From the NCBI GenBank assembly GCA_964462985.1, contig CAYXAA010000002.1, positions 62,001 through 126,000 of the forward strand: DNA of 64,000 nucleotides. The letters are read 5' to 3'. The stretch is from CAYXAA01 sp964462985. Lineage in GTDB: Bacteria; Pseudomonadota; Alphaproteobacteria; Rhizobiales; Stappiaceae. Positions 25,784 through 35,031 of this stretch are shown here, piece after piece. The first letter of the stretch is position 1. Every line of letters starts with the position of its first letter. The notes under the pieces are model-generated. The model was not told the origin of the DNA, searched no databases, and saw only the letters and a list, made by a program, of their open reading frames with translations. The position numbers and the translations under genes are program-made.

Positions 25784-26716
25784 TCATCCCCTGTTCAGCA
25801 GCGTCTGGCGCAAAAACACGATCAGCATCGAATAGACGAGCAGCAGGGCGAGCAGCACCATGGCCACTGCCGAGGCATAGCCGAAGTCTAGGCGCGTGAA
25901 GGCCTGGGTGAAGATGTAGCTGGCGACGATCTGCGTTCGGTCGGCCGGCCCGCCATTGGTCATGACGACGATCAGATCCGCGAAATTTGAGATCCACACC
26001 GTACGGAGCAACACTGTAATGGCGATGGTCGGAGCCAGAAACGGCAGCGTAATCGAGATGAATCGCTGCAGCGGCCCTGCCCCGTCGATGGCTGCAGCCT
26101 CATAGAGGTCGCGCGGGATGGCCTGCAGCGCGGCGAGCAGCGTGATGGCGAAGAACGGAATTCCCCACCAGACATTGGCAATGATCGGCCCCCACATGGC
26201 CAGCCGAGGATCGGAGAGAATGTTGTTCGGCTCGCTCAAGATGCCGAGAGCATAGAGCCAGTGCGGCAGCGGGCCGATGACGGGATTGAACAGCCAAGCC
26301 CAGTTGAGGCCGGTGAGAAAAGTGGGAACCGCCCATGGGAGGAAGACCAAGGCCTGGGCGATGCCGCGGCCGGCGAACGGCTTATCGAGCAACAAGGCCA
26401 GGACCAGTCCGAAGACGAACTGCAGAAGGACGGAGGTGCCTGTCCACCACACCGTGTTTGCGAGCGCCCTGTGGAATGCCCTGTCATCCGCCAGAGCCCG
26501 GAAATGATCGAGACCGACGAAACCACCGGAAAACGGATTGAGGATCTGTACGTCGCGGAAGGCATAGGAAATGCCGATCACCAGCGGCACCAGCATCACG
26601 GCGACGATGAGGATGAGCGCCGGCGCACTGTACAGATAAGGCTCGCTGCCATGGGCAAGGCGCCGCAGCAGAGGTCTGCGGTTGGGCCGACGATCTGTAA
26701 AGACGGCAGTGGCCAT
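25784..26716 (-). CDS. Sugar ABC transporter permease (MalF type)
   Basis: Partner permease of about 310 residues with six spans. It has the EAA loop IPRDLYEAAAIDGAGPLQRF with ITLPFLAPTI, and begins with an Arg-rich cytoplasmic tail before the first span ALILIVAVMLVPLVIGISYA. The ATG at 26716 (MATAVFTDRRPN) is the likely start; the longer frame from 26791 would add 25 residues without support. The gene lies between the binding protein and the MalG-type permease. Confidence 0.92.
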   Translation of the reverse strand: MATAVFTDRRPNRRPLLRRLAHGSEPYLYSAPALILIVAVMLVPLVIGISYAFRDVQILNPFSGGFVGLDHFRALADDRAFHRALANTVWWTGTSVLLQFVFGLVLALLLDKPFAGRGIAQALVFLPWAVPTFLTGLNWAWLFNPVIGPLPHWLYALGILSEPNNILSDPRLAMWGPIIANVWWGIPFFAITLLAALQAIPRDLYEAAAIDGAGPLQRFISITLPFLAPTIAITVLLRTVWISNFADLIVVMTNGGPADRTQIVASYIFTQAFTRLDFGYASAVAMVLLALLLVYSMLIVFLRQTLLNRG

Positions 26717-26815
26717 TGAGCGGAATCTCGCTTGCTGCGTGAGTGTCGCACCATGCTGAGGTGGGAGCGGGCGGCGGGCGAAGCTGGCCAAGGCCTCTTG
26801 CCCGCCGCTACCGGA

Positions 26816-28072
26816 TTATTTGCCGGCGAGGTGTTTCTGCTGCGCCTTGGTCAGGTATTCCGCCCATTGCTCGGCCAGGTCCTCGGGCGAAATGTCGCCG
26901 AGGAGGGCTTCCTGTCCGGTCCTGATCGCGAGCGAATCCTTGAAGAAGGCGAACTCCTCAAGATGGGTCGGCATGACGGTCGGCACTGCGTCTGGATCCT
27001 CAAGCTCTTCGAACCAACCGGCAAACTGCGGGCTCGAATAGAAGGGATCGTTCTCGGCGGACGTGTGGACCGGCAGGGCGCCGGTGCGCTTGTTCCACTC
27101 GACGTTGCCCTCCGGGCCTTCGAGCGTTTCAATCAGCTTCCAGGCGAGATCCTTGTTTTTGCTCGCAGACATCATCGACCAGCCGGCATAGCCGATGGTC
27201 GGGAAAGTCTTGCCCGACGGCCCCTTGGGCATGGTCGTCACACCATAGTCGTCCGCGTTCATGCGCTCGGCGATCGCGATCAGGGCGTCTGGATCCTGGT
27301 CGAGGAAGGCGCAGGTGCCGGTATAGAAGCCGGCGACGATTTCGTTGAAGCCCCAGTTGACGCTGTCCTTCGGCGCCAAGCCGTTCTTGTAAAGGTCGAT
27401 GACCCAGGTCAGCCCCTTCACCCAGCCGTCACTGTTCATGGTCGAGGTGCCGTCTTCATTGAAGAAGGTGTTGTCACCTGCCATGGTCGCGCCGAACATG
27501 ATCCAGCCGTTGAGGCCGCCAGGTCCGCCGCGCATGCAGTAACCGTACTTGCCGGGCAGGGCCGATACCTTCTTTGAGACCTCGACAAATTCGTCCATCG
27601 TCTTTGGTGGCGCGGCCACACCGGCCTCTTCGAGCAGCTTCTTATTGTAGAACATTGCGCGCAGGTAGAAGCCGTAGGGCAGCATGTAGGCGGTGTCGTC
27701 GACGTCCCGTCCGAGTTCCAGCGCGCGGGCCGTCAGACCGTCTGTGTGCTCCCATGTCTCGAGATAGGGCTCGAGGCTTTCGAGCATGCCGTTGTTGGCA
27801 TAAAGCGAGAGCCACGTATCGGGCATCTCCATCACGTCCGGAATTTCGCCGGCCGATACCATGGTGGCAAACTTCTGGAACGCCTCGCCCCAAGGCAGCG
27901 AGATAATCTCCACCGTTGTCCCCGGATTGGCCTCCTCAAACCTGGCGACGATGGACTTCAGCGTCTCCGTACGGGCCGGGCTGGTGATCACCTCGACCAG
28001 CTTCAGGCTCTCGGCCGCTGCTGTTCCCGTCATCAGCGAGGCGAACAGGGCCGCCGTCAACAGCTTTTTCAT
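26816..28072 (-). CDS. Sugar ABC transporter substrate-binding protein
   Basis: Periplasmic binding protein of 418 residues, cluster of MalE-like extracellular solute-binding family 1. The signal peptide is MKKLLTAALFASLMTGTAAA, with predicted cleavage after AAA. Family features include TVEIISLPWGEAFQKFATMV and the pocket stretch FPTIGYAGWSMMSASKN. ATG 28072 is preceded by a GGGGAA ribosome site; the frame open to 28156 is leader. It is first in the transporter operon and follows the PLP enzyme gene with 38 bases between, so all may form one long transcript started upstream of the GntR gene. Confidence 0.94.
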   Translation of the reverse strand: MKKLLTAALFASLMTGTAAAESLKLVEVITSPARTETLKSIVARFEEANPGTTVEIISLPWGEAFQKFATMVSAGEIPDVMEMPDTWLSLYANNGMLESLEPYLETWEHTDGLTARALELGRDVDDTAYMLPYGFYLRAMFYNKKLLEEAGVAAPPKTMDEFVEVSKKVSALPGKYGYCMRGGPGGLNGWIMFGATMAGDNTFFNEDGTSTMNSDGWVKGLTWVIDLYKNGLAPKDSVNWGFNEIVAGFYTGTCAFLDQDPDALIAIAERMNADDYGVTTMPKGPSGKTFPTIGYAGWSMMSASKNKDLAWKLIETLEGPEGNVEWNKRTGALPVHTSAENDPFYSSPQFAGWFEELEDPDAVPTVMPTHLEEFAFFKDSLAIRTGQEALLGDISPEDLAEQWAEYLTKAQQKHLAGK

Positions 28073-28110
28073 ATCGGTTCCCCTTTCTTCTCTTTCATGG
28101 CTCTCTTTCT

Positions 28111-29283
28111 TCAGGATCTGGAAGCAGCGGCCATCGCTCCTTCCAGGTCGGCCCACAGCGCCTCGACGCCTTCGAGGCCGACATGCAGACGCACCGAACG
28201 TGGGTGGATACCGAACGCAACCGCAGAATTTGGCTCCGCCTTCTGGTTGAGGACGATCGCGGCGGGCACGATGAGGCTCTCATGTCCGCCCCAGCTCACG
28301 CCGAGCTTGAAGAGGCGCAGCCGGTCGGCGAAGGAGCGGATGTCTATCCCTTCGCGAAAGACGAAGGAGAACAGGCCCGACGTGCCTTCGAGGCCCGGTG
28401 GCAATGCATTGGCAAGCCCCGGGTGGCGTACCGTTTCCACCAATGGGCTGTCCGCGAGTCGCCTTGCGATTGCAAGCGCTGCCGCCTGGTGCGCCGTCAT
28501 CCGGGCAGGAAGCGTGCGCATGCCACGGATCAGAAGCCAGGCATCGAAGGGTGACAGCTTGCCGCCGAGATAGGCGTAAGCCTCGGCGCGAATCCGCCCG
28601 ATCAGTTCCCTCGAACCGGCCACCACGCCGGCGACCACGTCGCTGTGACCGCCCAGATACTTCGACGCCGAATGGACCACCAGATCGACACCGAGCGTCA
28701 ACGGCCGTTGGAAGACCGGGCTTGCCCAGCTGTTATCGATCATGGTGAGCACGCCCTCCGCCTTTGCGAGAGCGGCCAAGGCGCCGACATCATGGGTCTC
28801 CATCACCCAGCTCGTCGGGCTTTCCATGTAGAAGAGTTTCGCGCCCGGCAGCGCCTTGGCGACGGCCTCGTGATCGCGCCCGTCGACATAGGTCACCTCC
28901 ACACCCATCCGCTTCAAAAGCGTGCCGAACAGGCGAAAGGTGTCGGGATATAAGTGCCGGACCGCAACGATGCGGTCTCCGGGTTGAACGAAGCTGAGCA
29001 CCGTGGATGAAATCGCAGCCATGCCGCTGGCAAATCCGAGGGCGTCCTCGCCCTCTTCCAGCCTTGCCAGCATCTCCTCGAACATGCGCACCGTCGGGTT
29101 CAGCCCGCGCGTGTAGATGGGCCGCATCTGTTCGCCGCGATAGGTGGCGAGCATCTCGTCATAGCTCGCGAAGGTGAAAAGCGATGTCTGCACAATGGGA
29201 GGCACCACCGCATCAAAGGCGTTGGCTCCATCATGGGCGACGATAAGCGCGGCGCGGGAAAGCGGGTCGGAACCGCCGGTCAT
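28111..29283 (-). CDS. Cys/Met-metabolism PLP-dependent enzyme (cystathionine lyase/synthase type)
   Basis: Cytoplasmic enzyme of 390 residues that uses pyridoxal phosphate to eliminate or exchange groups at the beta or gamma carbon of an amino acid. The cofactor lysine lies in VVHSASKYLGGHSDVVAG. Other family motifs are YTRGLNPTVRMFEEMLA, ALGFASGMAAISS and TMIDNSWASP. The start ATGA overlaps the stop of the GntR gene. It is placed between a GntR regulator and a sugar-type ABC transporter, so the imported compound may be a sulphur- or amino-containing sugar derivative rather than a plain sugar (inference). Confidence 0.87.
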   Translation of the reverse strand: MTGGSDPLSRAALIVAHDGANAFDAVVPPIVQTSLFTFASYDEMLATYRGEQMRPIYTRGLNPTVRMFEEMLARLEEGEDALGFASGMAAISSTVLSFVQPGDRIVAVRHLYPDTFRLFGTLLKRMGVEVTYVDGRDHEAVAKALPGAKLFYMESPTSWVMETHDVGALAALAKAEGVLTMIDNSWASPVFQRPLTLGVDLVVHSASKYLGGHSDVVAGVVAGSRELIGRIRAEAYAYLGGKLSPFDAWLLIRGMRTLPARMTAHQAAALAIARRLADSPLVETVRHPGLANALPPGLEGTSGLFSFVFREGIDIRSFADRLRLFKLGVSWGGHESLIVPAAIVLNQKAEPNSAVAFGIHPRSVRLHVGLEGVEALWADLEGAMAAASRS

Positions 29284-29990
29284 TTGGACATTTCCTTGAT
29301 GTCTTCCTCGACGATCTCGAGGATCTTCAGTGTCTTCTGCCGTGCCCGCTCTGCGTCCTGCGCCAAGATGGCGTCGAACAGTTCACGGTGGAACGGGAAG
29401 GAGCGGCGGGCGAAATCCTGGCGTTCGAAGGGATGCTTCCAGAAGCGTTCGAAGGCTTCGCGCATCTGCTCGAGAAGCTGACGGAAGAGCGGATTGTGGG
29501 TGGCGTCGTAGACGGCCAGATGAAAGGCAAGATCCTCCGGCCCGGACGTCCCTTTGGCCAGGTGTACGCGTTCCATCTCCTCGAGCTTTTCCTCGATGAC
29601 CGCGATGTCATCGTCCGTTCGCCGCCGGGCCGCTACCGCGCTCGCCTCCGCTTCAATGCCGCGACGCACCTCCAACGTCTGCAGAAGGGCGTCGCGGAGA
29701 TCAGCGGTGTTCAGCGACAGCGGCATGTGGATGGTCGCAGCCGAAACCGGCTTTCTAAGATAGCTGCCGCTGCCCCGGCGTGTGGCGATGACCCCGAGCG
29801 CCTCGAAGCGGCGGATCACTTCGCGGATCGTTGAGCGACCCACGGCAAGGGCGGCCATCAGTTCCCGTTCGGCGGGGAGCCGGTCGCCCGCCTTCAATCC
29901 GGCGCGCTCAATATAGGCCGCCAGAGCCTCCGACACCTGCTCCACCCGATCCTGGGCGGGCAACTGCTCGATGATCGGACGGTCCCCCAC
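29280..29990 (-). CDS. GntR-family regulator, FadR/FCD subfamily
   Basis: Repressor-type regulator of 236 residues. The winged helix is at about residues 15-82 (GDRLPAERELMAALAVGRST, then IREVIRRFEALGVI), and the FCD effector domain covers about 95-225, with the metal-binding histidine pattern in DLAFHLAVYDATHNP and HRELFDAIL. It overlaps the PLP enzyme gene by four bases, so it leads the operon and very likely controls it and itself. A tandem TCTGACA repeat lies 46 bases upstream. Confidence 0.92.
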   Translation of the reverse strand: MGDRPIIEQLPAQDRVEQVSEALAAYIERAGLKAGDRLPAERELMAALAVGRSTIREVIRRFEALGVIATRRGSGSYLRKPVSAATIHMPLSLNTADLRDALLQTLEVRRGIEAEASAVAARRRTDDDIAVIEEKLEEMERVHLAKGTSGPEDLAFHLAVYDATHNPLFRQLLEQMREAFERFWKHPFERQDFARRSFPFHRELFDAILAQDAERARQKTLKILEIVEEDIKEMSK

Positions 29991-30035
29991 TGATCCCCCA
30001 CTCTGCCTTCAGCTCCAGGTGGCAGTCCAAATTGG

Positions 30036-30049
30036 TCTGACATCTGACA
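30036..30049. promoter_or_regulatory. Tandem TCTGACA repeat upstream of the gntR gene
   Basis: TCTGACA occurs twice without spacing at 30036-30042 and 30043-30049, inside a longer TTGG...CCAA frame. The position just upstream of the GntR start makes it a possible operator. FadR-type proteins usually bind inverted repeats, so the support is modest. Confidence 0.3.
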
Positions 30050-30463
30050 GATTGATCCAACGCATGGCGGCGGTCAAACGTTTTGTCGCAGGCGCGCCGA
30101 CTTCGGCACCCGCTTCGGCGATGCCGGCTTTGGGCTGCCAGCCGCGTCGGTATCGAGCCTGGTTCAGCTTCGGCCCGCACCGCAGGACGACAGGAGTTGC
30201 AGGATCAGCCGGCGCTCGTTGCCTTGCATGGTTTTAATGGCGGCGTGCCGGAAGCGAGCGGCATGTCCAACGCGGCCAAGTTCGTGGTCGTCTCAAGGAT
30301 CCGGCGCCGCGAGGGGCCAAGATGGTTGCCCGCCGCGGCTATTCTGAAGCCTCTTCGGTAGTGCTCGGCATTAGAACGATGGGCCTGCTCGCAAGGATGA
30401 AGGCGCGCTGCAGGAAGAGTCCGCTCCCCACAGCAGCCAGATGCAGCCTGTCAAGCCCGTGCG
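30050..30463. other. Intergenic region without a convincing gene
   Basis: Gap between the GntR gene and the end of the TRAP permease gene. Short frames on both strands show no family resemblance. It must contain the promoter of the leftward GntR operon. No terminator was recognised for the TRAP operon. Confidence 0.45.
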
Positions 30464-31768
30464 CTACATTGTGCTGGGCAACCAGGTTGACAGAGCCGGG
30501 AAGGCAAGCAGCACGGTGAGCATCGCCAACTCCAGGAGCACGAACGGCCATACTCCACGGATGGCGTCCGCCGCCCGGACGCGACCCTCACCGGCCGCAA
30601 CGACGGCGAAGAGATTGATCCCCATCGGCGGCGTAATCGCCCCGATTTCCACCATCTTCACGAAGAGCACCCCGAACCAGATGCCGTCGATCCCTAGCTC
30701 CCGCGCGATGGGATAGACGAAAGGCAACGTGATCGCCGCCATCGAGGCGCCGTCGATGAACATGCCGAGAACAAGGTAGAGCGCGACCAGGATGGCGAGA
30801 AACTGCCACTTGCCGATACCGCTGGCCGTCAACGCCTCGGTGAGTTCCGGCACGAAGCCCGACGTGATCAGAAAGCGGGAGAAAATGAACCCGGCCATGA
30901 CAATGAAGAGCAGCGAGCCGGCAAGCAACGCGGAGTCTGTCAGGCTCTTCCAGATTGCCTTGCCCGAGATCCGGCGCTGCAGGCCGGCGATTGCCAACGC
31001 CCCGGCCGCCCCGATTGCACCGGCCGCCGAAGGCGCGAAGAACCCGCCGTAGATGCCGCCGAGCACGATGCAGACAAGCACCGACACCGACCACAGCGGC
31101 GCCAGCGCCGCCAACCGTTCGCGCAGGCTGAAACGCTCCCGCGGCGGCGGCGCCAGGTCAGGCCTGAGCCTGACCATGATCGCGATCAGCGCGACATAGC
31201 TAACGGCCGTCAGCAATCCGGGAACCATGCCGGCGACGAACAGCTTGCCGACGGATTCCCCGGTCATGATCCCGTAGAGGACGAAGCCGAGCGACGGCGG
31301 GATCATCACCGCGAAGGTACCCGCGGCGGCGATGCACCCCGCGCTCATCTCGCGCCGGTAGCCGAGCCGCTCCATCTGCGGCAGCACCATGCGCGAGAAG
31401 ACGGCGGCGTTGACCACGGTCGAACCCGAAACCGCGGCAAATCCGGCCGAAGCCAGCGTGACGGTGAGATACAGCCCGCCCTTGGTACGTGCGAGCCATT
31501 TCGAGATCGCCTCGAACAACGCCTCGATCATGCCTGCGCTGGCGGCGATGTTCCCCATCAGGACGAACATCGGCACGACGATGAAGGCGTATTCCGCCGC
31601 CGTAGTGTAGGGCACCGTCTGGAACGTGACGAGCGTCAGACTGGCTCCGGCCAGGACATACATCCCCGCGGCGGCCGTGAGCGCGGTCGCAATTCCGATC
31701 GGAACCCCAAGGCCCGACAGTACTACGATGGAGACGAGGGCAAGCGATCCTGTCGCAAGAGGCGTCAT
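30464..31768 (-). CDS. TRAP transporter large permease (DctM type)
   Basis: Main inner-membrane subunit of an ion-coupled TRAP importer, about 434 residues with some twelve hydrophobic spans. Family features include FIVVPMFVLMGNIAASAGM, FAAVSGSTVVNAAVFSRM, GTFAVMIPPSLGFVLYG and VKMVEIGAITPPMGINLF. The start at 31768 lies five bases after the stop of the small permease gene; the longer frame to 31810 overlaps that gene. The substrate is probably an organic or sugar acid, as for most TRAP systems with nearby IclR and dehydrogenase genes (inference). Confidence 0.94.
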   Translation of the reverse strand: MTPLATGSLALVSIVVLSGLGVPIGIATALTAAAGMYVLAGASLTLVTFQTVPYTTAAEYAFIVVPMFVLMGNIAASAGMIEALFEAISKWLARTKGGLYLTVTLASAGFAAVSGSTVVNAAVFSRMVLPQMERLGYRREMSAGCIAAAGTFAVMIPPSLGFVLYGIMTGESVGKLFVAGMVPGLLTAVSYVALIAIMVRLRPDLAPPPRERFSLRERLAALAPLWSVSVLVCIVLGGIYGGFFAPSAAGAIGAAGALAIAGLQRRISGKAIWKSLTDSALLAGSLLFIVMAGFIFSRFLITSGFVPELTEALTASGIGKWQFLAILVALYLVLGMFIDGASMAAITLPFVYPIARELGIDGIWFGVLFVKMVEIGAITPPMGINLFAVVAAGEGRVRAADAIRGVWPFVLLELAMLTVLLAFPALSTWLPSTM

Positions 31769-31773
31769 GTCGT

Positions 31774-32334
31774 TCAGCCTCCCTGCACGCCGCGACCGTC
31801 TTCCCCCCACAGCACGACCCGGCGCACCAGCTGACGCAGGAACTCGAGCAGGGCGACCATGTTACAGGCGAACACGAAAACTTTCACCGGGTAGAGCGGG
31901 AACGCAACATAGCCCGGCGACAGCTCGAACACGGCGACGCTCCGAGCGGCGAGCTTGCCCGTCTGCCACGCCAGCAGTGCGAACACGATCGTCCCCGACG
32001 AGAGGGCGAGCAGATCGCTCAACTTGCGGGCAGCGCCTCCGAACTGCTGGCTCAGCACGTCGACGACGATATGGGCCCGGCGGCGCTGGATGGCCGCGAA
32101 CGCGCCGAACACCGTCATCCCCATAAGCACTTCCTGCAATTCGAAGGCGCTCGGCACGGCGATACCGAGCAGCTGCGATCCGACCACGTCCGCTGTGCCT
32201 ATGACGAACAGGGCGACGAGGCAGAGCCCGGAGCAAGCCAGCATCAGCTCGGCAAGCCACCGGACCACGGCGTCGATGAAACTCCAGAACCGCACCATCG
32301 GCATCTGTATCACTGTCGTTCCATTTTCGCTCAT
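31774..32334 (-). CDS. TRAP transporter small permease (DctQ type)
   Basis: Four-span membrane subunit of 186 residues that pairs with DctM. Spans are visible in ELMLACSGLCLVALFVIGTA and the LSSGTIVFALLAW region; the QRRRAHIVVDVLSQQ loop between the central spans is typical of DctQ. It lies between the binding protein gene and the large permease gene, in the usual P-Q-M order. Confidence 0.9.
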   Translation of the reverse strand: MSENGTTVIQMPMVRFWSFIDAVVRWLAELMLACSGLCLVALFVIGTADVVGSQLLGIAVPSAFELQEVLMGMTVFGAFAAIQRRRAHIVVDVLSQQFGGAARKLSDLLALSSGTIVFALLAWQTGKLAARSVAVFELSPGYVAFPLYPVKVFVFACNMVALLEFLRQLVRRVVLWGEDGRGVQGG

Positions 32335-32362
32335 GGTCCTGTCCTCCCCCTTTCGGCCTCAG

Positions 32363-33388
32363 CTATTGCGCCGGCACGCCAAGCGCCTCTCGGGCATAGG
32401 ACACGATCTGATGCGCCTCCTCCCCGCGGCCTTCGGCCCGCTGGCGCTCTTCCCAATGCGCCATCAGATCGGGCAGTCCGGCAAGAAGTTCCTCTGCCTG
32501 CGGGAACGGCACGAGTTCGACACCCTCGTCGAGCAAGGCCTGAATGGCCGCGCCGGATTTCGCTTCCGTGTTCTTCAAGGCAAAGACTTCGGTCTCCCGG
32601 CCGGCCTCGGTAATGAGGGACTGGACGTTCTCCGGCCAGGTATCCCACACCGCCGTCGGAACAAGCGTCGGTGCGAACTCGATCATGCCGAACGGAATGT
32701 CGATCAGATACTTGGCGACTTCATAGAGCTTCAGATTGTGCAAGAACGGAGCCGGCAGGAAGGTGCAGTCGAAGATGCCCTTGTCGAGACCGTCGTACAT
32801 CTCTGTTGTTATAACGTTGACGGCATTGGCGCCGAGAGACTGCCACATCACAGGCACGTAGGCACCGAACGCGCGCAGCCGGGCGCCCTTGAAATCCTCG
32901 ATGGTGCGGAACGGCTTACTGCAAAGCAGATAGTAGCTCGGCAGATGACGCACGAAGAGAACCCGGGCACCGATCCGGTCGAGCTCGGCCTTGATGCCGG
33001 ACGAATTGTCATAGAGCCAGTTCGACATCTCGACCAGCTTGGCCGCGTCGCGATGCACCGGATAGATCGTGTTCATGAAGCCCATCAGCGGCGTCTCGCC
33101 ATACTGGGCCGTCTCCAGTGTGGTGAAGTCGACGGCGCCGGCCGAGATCAGAGGCAGCATTTCCTGCTGCTTGCCCAGGGTCCGGTTCCAGTAGACATCG
33201 ACGATGATCTTGCCGCCCGAAAGCTCCTTCACCCGCTCGGCGAAGAACTTTTCGGATTCGGAGACAATGTTGTCCTCCGGAACATGCGTGGCGTATTTCA
33301 GCCGCAGCTCCGGAAGATCCTCGGCGACCGCCGATGCGATCGTGAGCAAAAGACCTGCCGCGATTGCGATGATTCGATGAACCTGCAT
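32363..33388 (-). CDS. TRAP transporter substrate-binding protein (DctP type)
   Basis: Periplasmic receptor of 341 residues. The signal peptide is IIAIAAGLLLTIASAVAEDL. The mature part has LKYATHVPEDNIVSES, the GGKIIVDVYWN strand, and the conserved arginine region FKGARLRAFGAYVPVMWQSL, where Arg normally grips the carboxylate of the ligand. That supports an organic acid as cargo. First gene of the leftward TRAP operon, divergent from the IclR regulator. Confidence 0.93.
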   Translation of the reverse strand: MQVHRIIAIAAGLLLTIASAVAEDLPELRLKYATHVPEDNIVSESEKFFAERVKELSGGKIIVDVYWNRTLGKQQEMLPLISAGAVDFTTLETAQYGETPLMGFMNTIYPVHRDAAKLVEMSNWLYDNSSGIKAELDRIGARVLFVRHLPSYYLLCSKPFRTIEDFKGARLRAFGAYVPVMWQSLGANAVNVITTEMYDGLDKGIFDCTFLPAPFLHNLKLYEVAKYLIDIPFGMIEFAPTLVPTAVWDTWPENVQSLITEAGRETEVFALKNTEAKSGAAIQALLDEGVELVPFPQAEELLAGLPDLMAHWEERQRAEGRGEEAHQIVSYAREALGVPAQ

Positions 33389-33404
33389 CCTGCCTCCTCC
33401 CTTA

Positions 33405-33436
33405 AGTTCACATTTATGAACTATGTTCTGATTTCA
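33405..33436. promoter_or_regulatory. Candidate IclR operator, TRAP/iclR divergent promoter
   Basis: AGTTCA and TGAACT form a perfect inverted repeat (33405-33410 and 33417-33422), followed by TGTTCTGATTTC. The 31-base stretch from 33406 recurs with 25 identical positions at 34992-35022, in the next divergent promoter region, so both are probably bound by the same protein. Confidence 0.6.
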
Positions 33437-33538
33437 TCGCAGCACGGCCCACTTGTCAATCCTGCCTTTGCCTGATCATATCGCCGCACCAGGCGCACTT
33501 TCGCCGAACACGGTTCGAAATCGGAGGCCCATGGCCAA

Positions 33539-34336
33539 ATGGTCAAATCCGCGACCCGCACGCTGGAAATTCTCGAGGTCGTTGCCGACGCCCCTGACGG
33601 GTTGACACATACGGACATCGCGAAAGCGCTGCGCATTCCGAAGAGCAGCCTGACCAACCTCCTCCGCAGCCTGGCGATCCGGCGCTATCTGCTGCTTGAT
33701 CCGATCAGCGGCCTGTTCACGATCGGACCGGCGGTTTTGCCCCTGAGCCGCGCCTTCCTCGGCCGGCTCGATCTCGTCAAGACGATCGCACCTATCGCGG
33801 CCGGACTACGCGACGCCGTGGCAGAAGCCACCATTCTGGCAACACTTGACGGCAATGAGATCGTCGTCATCCATCAGGAACAGGCTAGGCACCCGCTGTC
33901 GGCGATCATGCGCGTCGGTGACCGCGCGCCTGCGCTCCTGACCGCGGCCGGGAAGGCCCTAGTGGCTTCCCTCCCCGAAGAGGAGATCGAGGCTCTGTTG
34001 CGCGCTCTGCCGGAGCAATCGCCGGCGCCGATCCGGCTTTCGGCCGATATGCTGTGCCAGCAGCTTGACGAAATCCGCCACGGAGCGTTGGCGATCAGCC
34101 GGGAGGAATATGTTCACGGCATCATTGCCGTCGGTCTGCCCGTCTTCGGTGCCGAAGAGAGCCGCCCGGCCGCCGCGATCACCGTCAATCTGCCCACGGC
34201 CCGCTTCAATGATCGCAAGTTGCGACAGATCGAAGGCGCGCTGCGTCAGGCGGCCGAAGAGGCGTCGCTTCGACTCGGCGGGACACCTCCCCAGGGAACC
34301 TCGTCCGCCGCTTCTCAGCTCGATGAGGTTGGTTGA
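33539..34336 (+). CDS. IclR-family transcriptional regulator
   Basis: Regulator of 265 residues. The winged helix covers about residues 1-60 (RTLEILEVVADAPDGLTHTD, then LRIPKSSLTNLLRSL), and the IclR effector domain 75-245, with the pocket region MRVGDRAPALLTAAGKALVA. It is divergent from the TRAP operon and convergent with the cupin gene, whose last 22 bases overlap its end. It probably responds to the TRAP substrate or a product and controls both divergent promoters that share the 31-bp element. Confidence 0.92.
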   Translation: MVKSATRTLEILEVVADAPDGLTHTDIAKALRIPKSSLTNLLRSLAIRRYLLLDPISGLFTIGPAVLPLSRAFLGRLDLVKTIAPIAAGLRDAVAEATILATLDGNEIVVIHQEQARHPLSAIMRVGDRAPALLTAAGKALVASLPEEEIEALLRALPEQSPAPIRLSADMLCQQLDEIRHGALAISREEYVHGIIAVGLPVFGAEESRPAAAITVNLPTARFNDRKLRQIEGALRQAAEEASLRLGGTPPQGTSSAASQLDEVG

Positions 34337-34875
34337 ACCTCAGCCGGAGCCTGCTCCCCGCTGACACGCTGCAGAACGCGGCGCTCCACTTCCGCCGCCT
34401 GCGGGTACTGCGGCCAATAGGTCCGAACATGAGGCACCGCCTTGCGGTCCTCGCTCGCCAGAAGCAGGGCTGAGGCCGTGTCGGTAACGCCCGGATCGCC
34501 GGTCAGCGGCGGCGTATGAAGTTCGACCAGCGTGCAGGGCCCGTCACCTTGCACCCATGACCAATGCACCGCATTGCGCGGGATTCGGAAGAAGTCGCCG
34601 GCGCCGACAAGGAACCCGTCATCCTGGACGAATATGTAAAGTTCTCCTTCTAGAACCAGGTTCAATTGCTCCGCATCATGAGTGTGCGGGATCGAATGAT
34701 AGCCTGGGAAGCGGGTCGCAACGATCAGGCTGGATTCCAGGCCATAGGCGACCTTCGAGACGATGCGCCCCTGCTTCAGCATGTTGGGCGGCACCAGCAC
34801 CGTGTCGCGGATCGACGCCGCACGAGCGATGAGATCTTCCACAGTCCCAGTGAGGAGATGGTGGCTAACAGGCAT
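34315..34875 (-). CDS. Cupin-domain protein
   Basis: Small beta-barrel protein of 186 residues. Cupin motif 1 is visible as GYHSIPHTHDAEQLNLVLEG, which supplies His and Glu metal ligands, and motif 2 as GDFFRIPRNAVHWSWV. It may be an isomerase, dioxygenase-like or ligand-binding protein of the sugar-acid pathway. I chose ATG 34875 (MPVSHHLLTGTVEDL) with GGAG upstream; the longer open frame to 35505 runs antisense through the SDR gene. Its end overlaps the convergent iclR gene by 22 bases. Confidence 0.85.
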   Translation of the reverse strand: MPVSHHLLTGTVEDLIARAASIRDTVLVPPNMLKQGRIVSKVAYGLESSLIVATRFPGYHSIPHTHDAEQLNLVLEGELYIFVQDDGFLVGAGDFFRIPRNAVHWSWVQGDGPCTLVELHTPPLTGDPGVTDTASALLLASEDRKAVPHVRTYWPQYPQAAEVERRVLQRVSGEQAPAEVQPTSSS

Positions 34876-34991
34876 TTTCCGAAACTCCGCTTCGGCCGTG
34901 CTTGGGCGTGTGCACCATCCGCGGAACAGGGCGTTTCCGTCAGATGAACGGCAAGCACCATACGAGGCGCCGCGGTTGACCGTCAATCTCT

Positions 34992-35022
34992 GTTCACATA
35001 TAAAAACTTTATTCTGATTTTG
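34992..35022. promoter_or_regulatory. Candidate IclR operator, cupin/SDR divergent promoter
   Basis: GTTCACATATAAAAAC followed by TTTATTCTGATTTTG repeats the element at 33406-33436 with six mismatches in 31 bases. It lies between the cupin and SDR genes and directly abuts the SDR ribosome site. Confidence 0.55.
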
Positions 35023-35031
35023 GAGGAGCGC

